Shown: positions 8,713 to 17,647 of the stretch, in pieces | How positions within the stretch are numbered: the stretch's first letter is position 1 | Layout of the letters: every line of letters starts with the position of its first letter | From: an uncultured Kordiimonas sp. | GTDB lineage: Bacteria > Pseudomonadota > Alphaproteobacteria > Sphingomonadales > Kordiimonadaceae | NCBI GenBank assembly: GCA_947503625.1 | Contig: CANNEK010000001.1 | Coordinates: 1,110,152-1,174,151, forward strand | Reading direction: 5' to 3' | DNA: 64,000 bases | Notes under the pieces: generated by a model | What the model saw: the letters and a program-made list of their open reading frames with translations, nothing else | Told to the model about the DNA's origin: nothing | Databases searched by the model: none | Position numbers and translations under genes: made by a program

Positions 8713-9944
8713 CGGTCTGCACCTCGCTGATCCAGAACTATATCACCCGCCAAGTTGTATTCCGCCATGCAATAGTCTTCCGGTCCAAGCGCTTCATGGG
8801 CATTTGGCCTCAGGTTTTCTTCATAGACGCCAAAGGGTTTATTGTAGGTTTTAACCAATCCTTTCACGGGCTGCGCCAGACTTTCAAGAGCCTTTCGAAC
8901 AGCGTTCCTGTCCTCCATCATATTGCCAGAAAGGCCCGCCTGCCCAATGGCTGCCAACAGAATTCTGGTCGCGTCATAAGCATGTATGAACCCGACCGGT
9001 GATGAAACGTCACTGGCACCTTCTATATCGGGAAACAGTTTGACCGCTCTTTTAAGTACTTTCTCTCCCAGCGAAGTCATCAACTCCGTGTTGAAGGAAA
9101 AACAAGACTGAACAAATGAAAGATCAACCCTCGAAAAGCGGTCGGCACCGACCATATCAAAAAAGCCGCCACCTGTAATGCCCCAGTGGCTGATGATCGG
9201 CATTTTAGTCTCTGGACTTGCATCAGCCATGGCGGAAACAATGGCCCCTCCTTCGATTGCATTGCCAACCAGCAGAATGCAGTCGTTGCCCTCACGGGCG
9301 ATCTTCTGCAAGAGGATATCGGCCCCGCTATCTTTAAGGTTCATCCCGAAGCGGGTTACGGAAAGCGGGCGGATGTCTCTTTCTTCCAATCGATCGCTCA
9401 TGGCAACCAGATTAGAAGCACCCCACGGGGTGTTTTCAAGCAAGAGGTGTGGGGCCGCGCATCGCACTGTGTCCAGTGCGTAATCAACGAGTTGCCTTCC
9501 AGCTCGAGAATCGTCAAGCGACACCCTGAAAATCCAGTTTTCCGAAGAAGGGTAGCGAGTGATCGGTGCGCCCGCAGCCCAGGGCACCATCGTCAGCGCT
9601 TTATTTTCATTGATGAATTTACGGTTTCTAATAAGAGGCGGTGAATGAATGCCTGAAAAAATGATAAGAGCATCATCGTCAGCCAGAAAGGCGTCATAAT
9701 TGCGTTTGCTACGTAAAACGTTACCCCGATGGTCCAGCGGCACAAACTCTATTGCGTACCCGGCAACCTGATATTCAACCTCATCAAGCGCCGTCAGGAT
9801 ACCGCGCTCAATAGCGACGGCAGATCCAATATGATTGGACCTGTCGGCATCCTGATAAATACGGATAACCTTGTCTTGGGCTCCAATCGAGCAAGAAGAC
9901 AAAAACAAAACACCAAGAAATGTGAGTGACTTTATGAACGCCAT
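8709..9944 (-). CDS. Periplasmic binding lipoprotein, type I fold (ABC-type/branched-chain amino acid-like)
   Basis: A 411-aa protein with a lipoprotein signal, lipobox LSSC with Cys18. The rest resembles type I periplasmic binding proteins (Peripla_BP_6): VIRIYQDADRSNHIG, an N-terminal lobe with IIFSGIHSPPL, a hinge region and LLVGNAIEGGAIVSAM. No ABC permease or ATPase gene is nearby, so it probably does not serve transport. It is coupled to the histidine kinase by a 4-bp overlap and most likely works as its ligand-sensing partner in the periplasm. Its Shine-Dalgarno AGGGAAG overlaps the stop codon of the Tsx-like gene. The ligand is unknown; a nucleoside is possible given the neighbouring channel. 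Confidence 0.8.
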   Translation of the reverse strand: MAFIKSLTFLGVLFLSSCSIGAQDKVIRIYQDADRSNHIGSAVAIERGILTALDEVEYQVAGYAIEFVPLDHRGNVLRSKRNYDAFLADDDALIIFSGIHSPPLIRNRKFINENKALTMVPWAAGAPITRYPSSENWIFRVSLDDSRAGRQLVDYALDTVRCAAPHLLLENTPWGASNLVAMSDRLEERDIRPLSVTRFGMNLKDSGADILLQKIAREGNDCILLVGNAIEGGAIVSAMADASPETKMPIISHWGITGGGFFDMVGADRFSRVDLSFVQSCFSFNTELMTSLGEKVLKRAVKLFPDIEGASDVSSPVGFIHAYDATRILLAAIGQAGLSGNMMEDRNAVRKALESLAQPVKGLVKTYNKPFGVYEENLRPNAHEALGPEDYCMAEYNLAGDIVLDQRGADR

Positions 9945-9953
9945 AGAACTTCC

Positions 9954-10679
9954 CTAGAAAACATATCTTAGCTGAACCTGGAAGACAGACTCGTCAACAC
10001 CAGCCAAACCAAACTTGTTGTTCCAATAGATGTATTCGCTACCGAGCATGATATGCCCGGGCTTCCCCCAATTATTGCCAATATCGACAAGTGCACTGGC
10101 CTGAACGAGCTCGTTCGCCACCCGGCTACCTTCTCCGCCGGTCATATCCGCAAAACCGTCAAGCCACAGTTTCTGGGTCCCAAGCTCCAGCGGCAATCCC
10201 CAGGAAATGGTCATCTGTTCAGTTGTACCGGGGAGGCTTGGGTTGTTGCGTCTGTAAACGTTTGTTTTCAGATACGAGAAGCCCGGAACTTGCCAATCCA
10301 TGCCGAAACCGAACAAATATCGGTTTGCACCGGAAGCAAATTCGAACGTCGAGGCAATCAGGATATCTTTAATCGGGCCAACAGCGAGCGAACGCCCTGA
10401 TATCTTGCCCAAGCTAAGGCGGGGGTGTAGCTCAGCGTAACTGTTCCCAGTGCTGTCGAAATCTGCAAAAGCAAAGGTGTCGCCGTAGCGCCACCTGTTG
10501 CCATGCATGAATGTGACTGTTGTGCGTGACCGGTCACCCAGCTCAAATGCCCACCCCCGCAACAATTGTACATTGGTGGATTGCCATTCCAGAATGTCCG
10601 CATTGGCGGTTTCAGTTGTCCAGAGCAATAACACCAACCCCAGCGCCGCAGTCCGAAAAATATCCCGGCGCATACTCAT
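9954..10679 (-). CDS. Tsx/OmpK-like outer membrane channel
   Basis: A 241-aa protein with a signal peptide (about 1-27). The mature part has Tsx-family features: WQSTNVQLLRGWAFELG, TVTFMHGNRWRYGDTFAFADF, alternating aromatic beta strands, and a C-terminal phenylalanine (LRYVF) as needed for beta-barrel insertion. Tsx proteins let nucleosides through the outer membrane. It sits between a kinase gene (4-bp overlap upstream) and the binding-protein gene (9-bp gap). This is an unusual place for a porin and suggests it feeds the sensed ligand into the periplasm. Substrate specificity is inferred from the family only. Confidence 0.75.
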   Translation of the reverse strand: MSMRRDIFRTAALGLVLLLWTTETANADILEWQSTNVQLLRGWAFELGDRSRTTVTFMHGNRWRYGDTFAFADFDSTGNSYAELHPRLSLGKISGRSLAVGPIKDILIASTFEFASGANRYLFGFGMDWQVPGFSYLKTNVYRRNNPSLPGTTEQMTISWGLPLELGTQKLWLDGFADMTGGEGSRVANELVQASALVDIGNNWGKPGHIMLGSEYIYWNNKFGLAGVDESVFQVQLRYVF

Positions 10680-11833
10680 TTCGCGTGTATCACCTTCACA
10701 TTACTGGAAGCGCAGGGAAACACTATTTGAAAGTCGGTATTGCCATTCTTGAGTGTGTTTATGTTAAGGGCCGCGCCGTGCAATTGAGCTATCCTGTAAG
10801 CTATGGCAAGGCTAAGCCCGACACGGTACACTGAATCTGCCGCATAGTTCCTGGAAGGCAACCGAAAGGGCTGTGTCATTTGCATTAAAGGGATGGAGCT
10901 TAGCTTTTCGCACAAACCTTCAATCTTGATACAAACTCCACCAGCATCCTCGGATAGTGTTAGCGTTAGAATTTCACCCGAGCGGGTCAAGTCGCAGGCG
11001 CTTGCCAGAATATTGAGCAGCATGCGGTGCACCGCACGTTCATCCGCGTCAATCAATACCACCTGATCCTGCAGTTTTGCCCTAACATCAACTCTACGGG
11101 CTGTTGCTGCATAGTGTGCGGCACTTACGACGTTCGGCAAAAGCGATGTGAGATCACATCTCGCCTTGGTTATATCCACGTTGCTGGTTTCAAATTGTGT
11201 AAGCAGCATGATGTCATCGATCATGGAAGTAAGATGGTTGCCGCTGGAATGAATCAACTTCAGATACTCAGCCACATCAGTGCTAAAACCTTTTTCCCCC
11301 ATGAGCAGTTCAGAGAACCCAACAATAGCATTCAGCGGCGTACGCAGGTCATGGCTCATGTTTGAAAGGAATGTGGCTTTTGCCTCGTCTGCCGCCCGGG
11401 CTTCGTCACGGGCCAATCTCAGATCGAGTTCCAACCTGCGGGTTTCACCTACGTATCTGAGTGTTCTCTCAAGTTGCTGCTCGTCGAGCTTGCTTTTATC
11501 CAGATAGTCATAGGCACCGGCCCTCATCGCTGCGATATCTGCATCGTACTGGCTGTTGCCAGTCAGCATAACCAAGGGAGTCCCGGCTTCCCGTCCCCCA
11601 ACAGCAGCGAGAAAATCGATGCCAGAGTGCGGCCCGATCGCGTAATCTACAAGTGCCAGGTCGAACTTCTGAGCTGCCAGGAAAGATATACCTTCGGCAT
11701 ATGTCTGTGCCCAGATCAGTTCGAAATTGAAATTGGGGATACGACCAAGCAGTGCCTTGACCCATTGTTGGTCAAGCACATCATCTTCTATCAATAAAAG
11801 ACGATAACTGGCAGCCACGCTAGGATCATGCAC
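10676..11833 (-). CDS. Receiver-histidine kinase hybrid with degenerate ATPase domain
   Basis: A 385-aa soluble protein. The N-terminal receiver (about 10-130) has EDDVLD, phospho-acceptor D in LALVDYAIG and K in YLDKSK. The HisKA domain (about 165-230) has His in FLSNMSHDLRTPLNAIVGFSE. The C-terminal ATPase-like domain (about 250-375) is degenerate. The N-box reads LLNILASACDLT, without the essential second Asn. No DxGxG box is present (the region reads IKIEGLCEK). G2 survives only as VGLSLAI. It may be a phosphotransfer or dimerisation partner rather than an active kinase. Start GTG at 11833 with AGGGG upstream. It is the first gene of the signalling operon, and its stop overlaps the Tsx-like start by 4 bp. 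Confidence 0.82.
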   Translation of the reverse strand: MHDPSVAASYRLLLIEDDVLDQQWVKALLGRIPNFNFELIWAQTYAEGISFLAAQKFDLALVDYAIGPHSGIDFLAAVGGREAGTPLVMLTGNSQYDADIAAMRAGAYDYLDKSKLDEQQLERTLRYVGETRRLELDLRLARDEARAADEAKATFLSNMSHDLRTPLNAIVGFSELLMGEKGFSTDVAEYLKLIHSSGNHLTSMIDDIMLLTQFETSNVDITKARCDLTSLLPNVVSAAHYAATARRVDVRAKLQDQVVLIDADERAVHRMLLNILASACDLTRSGEILTLTLSEDAGGVCIKIEGLCEKLSSIPLMQMTQPFRLPSRNYAADSVYRVGLSLAIAYRIAQLHGAALNINTLKNGNTDFQIVFPCASSNVKVIHAK

Positions 11834-12265
11834 GAAGTTAAACCCCTAAAATCGACCCCCTATAGTCGGCTTAGGCTGCAGAAATAGAATCAAAGGATAT
11901 ATTTATGCAGTTAGTTCGCTAACCAAACTAAGTGCACATAGTTAAATTTCCATAAAGAACAGTTGCATCACGCAGCGGAAACCCGGACACAAATCCATTG
12001 AAACATTGGCATCAAACGAAAACAAATTTATCCCGGTATGCCGAGATGATCAGCGTCGTCGCACCAGATCCGCCGGCTTCATGCCGAGCCTCATACCGAC
12101 AGGGTCTGAAGCCGACATATATTTGGGAAGTTTTAGATACTATATCACCATGGCGTCATAGAGATTAAGCAGACAAATCATATGCTGCTCAAACCTGTGC
12201 AAAGTCCCCAAACAGGCGTGCGAAGCATGCAGCAGTGCACCACTGCTGCATACCGCAGCCAGCGA
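11834..12265. other. Intergenic region between the signalling operon and the chemoreceptor gene
   Basis: About 430 bp with no supported gene. It should hold the promoter of the minus-strand signalling operon (near 11840-11960, AT-rich) and the end of the chemoreceptor transcript (hairpin at 12227-12251). The middle part (about 12040-12130) is GC-richer, with partial internal repeats (ATGCCGAG twice). I could not assign it to a known RNA class. Confidence 0.5.
12227..12251 (-). terminator. Strong hairpin after the chemoreceptor gene
   Basis: A perfect inverted repeat with 11-bp arms (ATGCAGCAGTG / CACTGCTGCAT) and a 3-nt loop, 14 bp downstream of the chemoreceptor stop. No clear U-tract follows on the minus strand, so it may be a Rho-dependent or mRNA-stabilising hairpin rather than a classical terminator. 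Confidence 0.5.
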
Positions 12266-14452
12266 TTAAGCCGTTCTAATATTGTTCAGGAAGTCATCAA
12301 CAGCAACTGACATACTCTGTGCATGTTCGGAAAGAGCACCAGCAACGTTGAGCACCTCTTTGGCACCACTTCCTGTATCGTTCGCCGAAGAACTAACGCT
12401 GGCAATATTCGATGTCACTTCCTGCGTGCCAGCTGCCGCTTCCTGAACACTGCGAGATATCTCACCGGTTGCAGACGCTTGTTGATCGACTGATACGGAA
12501 ATTGTTGTTGCAATTTCGTTCATCTCGTCAATAACCCTGCGTATACTGTCAATTGCAGTAACCGTGCTTTCGCTTTCCTGTTGAATGCTACCGATCTGGG
12601 CCGAAATATCCTCTGTGGCTTTTGCTGTTTGACTGGCTAGTGATTTCACCTCGGAAGCAACCACCGCAAAACCTTTTCCGCTCTCACCCGCTCTGGCAGC
12701 TTCAATAGTGGCATTGAGGGCCAGCAAATTGGTTTGCTCTGCAATATCACTGATCAAATTCACCACGTCTCCAATTTTTTGAGCAGCAGAAGCCAGGCTT
12801 TGCACAGTTGATGTACTCTTCTCTACTTCCTTTACCGCGGTGGATGCGATCTCACTGGACTGGTTAACTTGTCTCCCGATTTCTTCGATCGAAGCCGCAA
12901 GTTCTTCTGCTGCCGAAGCAACAGTCTGAACATTCACAGTTGCTTCTTCGGATGCTGCTGCAACAGCATTTGAACGTTCGCCGGTTTCCTGGGCATTGGA
13001 GGCCATACCGTTGGCAGTTGTCTGCATCTGTTCTGCAGAGGTTGCCACATTCCCGACAACGCCTTTCACACTATGCTCGAATTTGTCGGCAAGTTCGATC
13101 ATCGCTGCGCGCTTTTCTTCCTCTGCCAAAGCCTCAGCTTCGGCCTTTTCGTCTGCAAGCCGCTTCTCTTCTATCTGCTTCCTCTCCAGCGCTTCCTTTT
13201 CTGCTTCAACTTTTTCCGACTGAATTCTATCGATCTCAATGGCATTTTGCCTGAAGACTTCTACCGCGCGCGCCATTTCGCCCATTTCATCTTGGCGATC
13301 CGTTGCCGGAATAGTTGATTGTTTGTCGCCATCGGCAAGTTTTCCCATGGCGGTTGTTAACAAAAGCACCGAAGAAGTAATAAGGCGCCCGATTTGAACC
13401 GCAAAAAAGCCACCAACAATGATAGCGATGATGGAAAATACCACCGCGAAGATTTCAGAGCTTTGGATACTGCTGGTCGCGCGTGGCCCCAGTTCATCTT
13501 GCCGCGATTTGTTGCCCAGTTTAATCTGTTCTACGCTATCGGCGATCCGCGGCCCTATAACATCCAATTGACCTTTAATGACGCCGTTGCGTTCAAAAAT
13601 AACGCTGGTTACATCGCTGAACGCGCGCGAGTATTCCTGCGCATTGTTCACGAGTTCCTGCGCAAGAGCGCGACGTGTGGGGTTTTGAAGAGCCTCAAAC
13701 ATCTCCTGCGCATTGTTGCCAAATGCCTCCAGCTCTGCAGCCGCACGGTCCGCACTGGGTTGCTGGTTATCGACGAGAAAACGATTTGCATACAAGCGAG
13801 CGAGTAACAGATTTCTAAGCGTTTTGCCTGCCATAAAACTTGCTTCCGGATCGCCATCTTCGTACGCGCTCTCCATTATTTGTGTCAGGTTCCTTTCAGC
13901 AGCCGGACCGAGTGTATTCATCTGGTCTACCAGATTGTTTCGCTGGGAACGGAACCCAACGATTTGCTCGAAACCCGCGAGATAGGAGGCAAGTTCTGAA
14001 GACGCGTTTTCCAGCGCGCGAACGTCTTCGCCTACATCATAGTATTGAGCTGCCTGCTGAAACAGTTCGTTGCTTGACTTTACAAGATTTTGGGTGGCGG
14101 CCAGTCTTTCATGAACCATGTTCTTTGCGACATCGCTACCGCTGAGAATGTATTCCTTCGCCCCGAGCCGTACCAAAAGCAAATTTGCCTGCACGCGCCC
14201 AAGTTCATTTGTTTGTCGGGCTGTCGCTCTGTACTCCGTAAAGTTACCAAGAGCACCATACAGACCAAAAAAGGCTACGGAGCTTACCGCAACCAGGAAA
14301 ACCAGGACAACACCAAACCCTATGCCAACTTTCTTTCCAATCCTGTAATTGTCAAACTTGGCCTTCCACCTTGAAAACCAACCGGTTGCAGCCTCAGAAT
14401 AGATATCACCCTGTCTGGTATGAGAAGGTCTGGTGTTTATTGAATCTGCCAC
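12266..14452 (-). CDS. Methyl-accepting chemotaxis protein
   Basis: A 728-aa membrane chemoreceptor. One helix is near 45-65 ([20 protein letters not shown]) and another near 335-355, around a long helical periplasmic sensor of about 270 aa of the helical bimodular type. Then come HAMP (about 358-410) and a long Glu/Lys/Ala-rich coiled coil ([20 protein letters not shown]). The C-terminal signalling domain has the hairpin tip [21 protein letters not shown], the CheA/CheW-binding core. Start GTG at 14452 with AGGGA about 9 nt upstream. It is monocistronic, with no che genes in the window. The ligand is unknown. Confidence 0.93.
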   Translation of the reverse strand: MADSINTRPSHTRQGDIYSEAATGWFSRWKAKFDNYRIGKKVGIGFGVVLVFLVAVSSVAFFGLYGALGNFTEYRATARQTNELGRVQANLLLVRLGAKEYILSGSDVAKNMVHERLAATQNLVKSSNELFQQAAQYYDVGEDVRALENASSELASYLAGFEQIVGFRSQRNNLVDQMNTLGPAAERNLTQIMESAYEDGDPEASFMAGKTLRNLLLARLYANRFLVDNQQPSADRAAAELEAFGNNAQEMFEALQNPTRRALAQELVNNAQEYSRAFSDVTSVIFERNGVIKGQLDVIGPRIADSVEQIKLGNKSRQDELGPRATSSIQSSEIFAVVFSIIAIIVGGFFAVQIGRLITSSVLLLTTAMGKLADGDKQSTIPATDRQDEMGEMARAVEVFRQNAIEIDRIQSEKVEAEKEALERKQIEEKRLADEKAEAEALAEEEKRAAMIELADKFEHSVKGVVGNVATSAEQMQTTANGMASNAQETGERSNAVAAASEEATVNVQTVASAAEELAASIEEIGRQVNQSSEIASTAVKEVEKSTSTVQSLASAAQKIGDVVNLISDIAEQTNLLALNATIEAARAGESGKGFAVVASEVKSLASQTAKATEDISAQIGSIQQESESTVTAIDSIRRVIDEMNEIATTISVSVDQQASATGEISRSVQEAAAGTQEVTSNIASVSSSANDTGSGAKEVLNVAGALSEHAQSMSVAVDDFLNNIRTA

Positions 14453-14750
14453 GGCGAATGTCCCTGTTTTTAAGCAATTGGCACCCCCATGGCATGGCCC
14501 ACAGTTTGCTCATTTATTTAAGGAATCATTAAAAAGAGCCGTCGCGTCAGAAGAATGAAAAAAATACAATTTATTGGGTCATTCAATCAATTGATATAGG
14601 TAAACACACGCATTTAAATGAGGGTGAGATACAAATATCAGTGTTGTTCAAAACACGTGATTCACGTTTTCTGTGCATCGGGCGTGGTCACAATAAGACT
14701 TTCAACCGGACTGGCCGGGCATACGAAATGCCAGGCCAACGGATAGCGGA
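14453..14750. other. Intergenic region upstream of the chemoreceptor
   Basis: About 300 bp with no gene. It holds the minus-strand chemoreceptor promoter (AT-rich, around 14510-14600), a short palindrome ACGTGA-T-TCACGT at 14655-14667 that may bind a regulator, and a hairpin at 14712-14738 (TGGCCGGGCAT / ATGCCAGGCCA, one mismatch), which probably marks the 3' end of the hydrolase transcript. Confidence 0.4.
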
Positions 14751-15530
14751 CTACTGAGCATCAACCCAGTTCGCAACCACTTCCACATATGCCTCCGGCA
14801 GAACATGGCGGCTATTGAATGAAACACTGGTAGGTGTCCGCTTCGCCGCAGCGATCAGCTCCAGATTCTGTTTTTTGGTTGAATATTCATCCTTCTCCGC
14901 CGTGAGAAGCAACCAGGGAATATTGATCTCAGGTGCATATTTTATTGGTGCCACTTCAGGCACATTCCGGACCGCCGGAGGCACCATGGTTACCAAATGA
15001 GTAACACGCTTGTCTTCAGCCGCAAGCAGTGTCCCTATTTGCGCGCCCATACTGTAGCCCACGACCAAAACCCGACCGGTTTCTTCGTATTTCTTCATCA
15101 TCCTGTTGAGGAGAAACTGATAGTCTTTCACCGTGTTTTTTATCATGGTCTGATAGGCAACACTGTCACCTTTGCGCGCAGCCTTGACAAGCTCAATCGG
15201 TTTTTCCTGACCACCACGAGCGCCATGCGCCCGGGCGTCAAGCGCCAGTACACGATAGCCACGCTTGAGAAGTTCTGCCGTTACATCGTCGCCGTACATC
15301 AGGTTATCAGCCGCTAGCCAGTAAAGGCTCGATCCCATCAATCCATGCATCAGAACGGCTATTGGCGCATCCTTTTTGGTCCCTGAAGACTGATAGACAA
15401 AGCCGGTGATACGGTCGCCGTCGGGCGCATCATAACCAAGCTGTTGAACATATGTCTGTGCCTGGACCTGGATACTCGCTGTCGTGATCGCAAAGATAAT
15501 CGCGATCATTTTTATAATAGTTGCATTCAT
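14751..15530 (-). CDS. Secreted alpha/beta hydrolase (serine esterase/thioesterase-like)
   Basis: A 259-aa protein with a signal peptide cleaved after about residue 24 (VQAQ), so periplasmic. The alpha/beta-hydrolase triad is visible: oxyanion region MHGLMGSS, nucleophile Ser in VVGYSMGAQ, Asp in LLTAEKDEYS and His in NSRHVLPEAY. The start ATG has a good Shine-Dalgarno (GGAAAGGAG). It is read from its own promoter, which carries the same GTCAAA direct repeat (15571-15587) as the two-component and ABC-transporter promoters next door. It probably works with that transporter, as the TesA thioesterase does with YbbAP in E. coli. The substrate is unknown; a lipid or acyl ester is my inference. Confidence 0.82.
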   Translation of the reverse strand: MNATIIKMIAIIFAITTASIQVQAQTYVQQLGYDAPDGDRITGFVYQSSGTKKDAPIAVLMHGLMGSSLYWLAADNLMYGDDVTAELLKRGYRVLALDARAHGARGGQEKPIELVKAARKGDSVAYQTMIKNTVKDYQFLLNRMMKKYEETGRVLVVGYSMGAQIGTLLAAEDKRVTHLVTMVPPAVRNVPEVAPIKYAPEINIPWLLLTAEKDEYSTKKQNLELIAAAKRTPTSVSFNSRHVLPEAYVEVVANWVDAQ

Positions 15531-15570
15531 GAATTAGTCTCCTTTCCGGAGACCTTTTAGCGGCATCAAA

Positions 15571-15587
15571 GTCAAACAGGCGTCAAA
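15571..15587 (+). promoter_or_regulatory. Putative OmpR-type operator of the hydrolase gene
   Basis: Direct repeat GTCAAACAGGCGTCAAA: two GTCAAA half-sites 11 bp apart, as expected for an OmpR/PhoB-type dimer. It ends the histidine kinase reading frame (the stop codon at 15583-15585 lies inside it) and its near edge is 41 bp upstream of the hydrolase start. The divergent promoter region at 17.5 kb has copies with the same orientation and distance to their genes. Confidence 0.65.
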
Positions 15588-16827
15588 TGGCTTCAGCTTT
15601 CTTGCTCCAACCAAGGCTCGCTTTGGTACCACCTTGAACGCGACCCGCCACACTGAAGTCCACGCCAAAATGAGCACAAAGCCGCTCCACGAGAGCAAGG
15701 CCCACACCAAACCCTTCGCGGCCCGGCGCAAGCTTGCCAAATCCGACACCTGCATCTTGAATTTCAACCCCGTTGGCGCCCACGCTCACTGACACTTCGC
15801 CGCTATCGGTATAGGAAAGGGCATTCCTCAGGATATTTCCAACCATCACATGGGCCACTGGCTCTGGTACTGGCATAAGTATGTCATCGCCGCCTTTAAA
15901 ACTGATCACCACGTCACGCCCATCCACCAGGTGTCGATAGGCTTTGATGCTGTCACAGCAAACAGACGAGATATTGCAGTGCTGTGCCCTGCCCGGGTCG
16001 CGCCCGAGCCACAATATGCCTTCAGTTAGCTGCTGCATGTCCCTGATCGCGGCCTTCAGTCTTTTGAAAGCAGGCGTGCTGTCGTACGTTCCTTCAAGAA
16101 CCTCCGCAGCACCTACAGCAACGGCAAGCGGCGTTCGCAGTTCGTGACTGGCATCGCGGTTGAACTGACGTTCCCGCTCCATCAAATCCTGGATGCGCTT
16201 GTCCCGCTCCCCAATAGCCGCCGCAAGAGCATGCAATTCGACTGGTGCCTGTTCGGGCAGTTGAAATTCCGGCGAAACCTTGTCTTTCGCCGCCAGTTCA
16301 GACGCCATTATTTCCAAGGGGGCTGATACCTTCCGGGTCATCTTGTAGACAAAAAAGAGCGACACCAGAAACACTACACCGGCCAAAACGCCAATAATCA
16401 CCAGATAGGACTTTATGCTCTCGGTCGAGCGTATGTACGCACGCGCGTTAAACAACATATAGAACCTCTGCCCATCCGGGAGAGACCGAATCGATACATG
16501 GAAATGCCCCTTTTCCTCGGCAAAGATTTCTGCATTTCGATCAACCCAGCCAGGATCAATTTGCTCCGCCATCCAGTCGGGCATGCCTTCGGTACCAATA
16601 AAATATTGCATCTCGAGAAACCGCGCGGTTCCGCTGGCTTCGGATAAGGGGTGTTCATTGTCGATAAACTGCTCCGCAGCATGTCTAACCTGATAATCAA
16701 AAATTTCATCCTCGAGATCAAAACCGAACATGACGATCATCACAGCAAACAGTAGGAAGCTGACAATGGTCGAACCGATATAGTTCCGCATGACAAGCCC
16801 GCGCACCTTGAACCTTTTATTCGTCAT
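15583..16827 (-). CDS. Sensor histidine kinase (two-component system)
   Basis: A 414-aa kinase. Two membrane helices (about 15-35 and 137-160) flank a short periplasmic sensor of about 100 aa. A HAMP-like linker and HisKA with His in FNRDASHELRTPLAV follow. The ATPase domain has N-box GNILRNALSYTD, G1 DAGVGF and G2 FGVGLALV. Its start overlaps the response regulator gene by 11 bp, so the two form an operon. It probably senses envelope stress or a substrate of the divergent ABC transporter. The small sensor domain is typical of kinases that detect membrane-active compounds, but this is inference. Confidence 0.9.
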   Translation of the reverse strand: MTNKRFKVRGLVMRNYIGSTIVSFLLFAVMIVMFGFDLEDEIFDYQVRHAAEQFIDNEHPLSEASGTARFLEMQYFIGTEGMPDWMAEQIDPGWVDRNAEIFAEEKGHFHVSIRSLPDGQRFYMLFNARAYIRSTESIKSYLVIIGVLAGVVFLVSLFFVYKMTRKVSAPLEIMASELAAKDKVSPEFQLPEQAPVELHALAAAIGERDKRIQDLMERERQFNRDASHELRTPLAVAVGAAEVLEGTYDSTPAFKRLKAAIRDMQQLTEGILWLGRDPGRAQHCNISSVCCDSIKAYRHLVDGRDVVISFKGGDDILMPVPEPVAHVMVGNILRNALSYTDSGEVSVSVGANGVEIQDAGVGFGKLAPGREGFGVGLALVERLCAHFGVDFSVAGRVQGGTKASLGWSKKAEAI

Positions 16828-17500
16828 GAAACCCTCTGTCCTGCAAAGCGTAACCCTTGCCTCGAAACGTTTTAAGAAAATGATGATATCCCATGTCTGC
16901 CAACACCTTTCGCAGATTATAAATATGGGTTCTGAGGGCTCCGGATTCGGGGGGATCTTCTCCCCACAACGTATAACTGATGTTCACTGAAGAGACGATA
17001 TCGGGGGCACCCTCGATTAACAGAGCAAGGATGGTACATTCTTTGTCGAGAAGTACAGCTGTCTTACCGTTCGCGGTTACCACTGACTTCTCTTTATCAA
17101 GAACCAAACCGGCATAGGAAAGCCGGAGACACTGTCGGGCTTTGGGGCGTCGAGCCAACGCCTCAACGCGCATTCTCAGTTCTCTCAAGGAGAAGGGCTT
17201 TACAAGATAATCGTCTGCGCCAACAGCAAAGCCCGCCTCCTTGTCGTCAATCGTATCACGGGCTGTCAGCATAATGATGGGGGCCTGAAGCCCGGCAGCT
17301 TTCCGATAAGCTTTGCATACTTCAAGCCCGTTTTTACCCGGCAACATCAGATCAAGCACGATCACATCATACTCGTTGGCAAGGGCCAGCTCCAGCCCCT
17401 GGTCACCGCTATAGGCAAAATCGAGCGTAAAGTCTTTTTCAAGATAATCAGCAATGTTCGCCTGGATATCCAGGTTGTCTTCCACAACCAAAATGCGCAT
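16817..17500 (-). CDS. OmpR-family response regulator
   Basis: A 227-aa protein. The receiver domain has EDN at 7-9, phospho-acceptor D in VIVLDLMLPGKNG, T in LTARD and K in YLVKPFSLREL. The winged-helix DNA-binding domain is about 125-225, with the short recognition region GALRTHIYNLRKVLAD. I start at ATG 17500, which has AGGAAGAG directly upstream; an upstream in-frame extension to 17611 would run into the operator and looks non-coding. It most likely binds the GTCAAA-N5-GTSAAA repeats in front of itself, the ABC transporter and the hydrolase. Confidence 0.92.
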   Translation of the reverse strand: MRILVVEDNLDIQANIADYLEKDFTLDFAYSGDQGLELALANEYDVIVLDLMLPGKNGLEVCKAYRKAAGLQAPIIMLTARDTIDDKEAGFAVGADDYLVKPFSLRELRMRVEALARRPKARQCLRLSYAGLVLDKEKSVVTANGKTAVLLDKECTILALLIEGAPDIVSSVNISYTLWGEDPPESGALRTHIYNLRKVLADMGYHHFLKTFRGKGYALQDRGFHDE

Positions 17501-17543
17501 GAGCTCTTCCTGTCTGATGATCAAAGAGCATAGGCCCACCAAT

Positions 17544-17560
17544 GTCAAACAGACGTCAAA
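17544..17560 (+). promoter_or_regulatory. Putative operator of the two-component genes
   Basis: GTCAAACAGACGTCAAA: a direct repeat of GTCAAA with 11-bp spacing, differing by one spacer base from the copy before the hydrolase. It lies 44 bp upstream of the response regulator start codon, in the same relative orientation as the other copies. This implies autoregulation. Confidence 0.65.
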
Positions 17561-17587
17561 AAAGAGGAAAAGGCCTGCGCTTTCCCA

Positions 17588-17604
17588 TTTCACCTTCATT
17601 TGAC
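17588..17604 (-). promoter_or_regulatory. Putative operator of the ABC transporter genes
   Basis: On the minus strand it reads GTCAAATGAAGGTGAAA, a GTCAAA-N5-GTGAAA direct repeat facing the other way from the copy at 17544. Its near edge is 44 bp from the transporter start codon, so geometry to its gene matches the other two sites. Confidence 0.6.
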
Positions 17605-17647
17605 ACAACACTGGTTAATCTTGCCATCCTCATGACAGGAGGAACTA

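Noticed and set aside
17501-17611. Upstream extension of the response regulator frame
   Set aside because: It runs through two operator repeats, and the ATG at 17500 has a good ribosome binding site.
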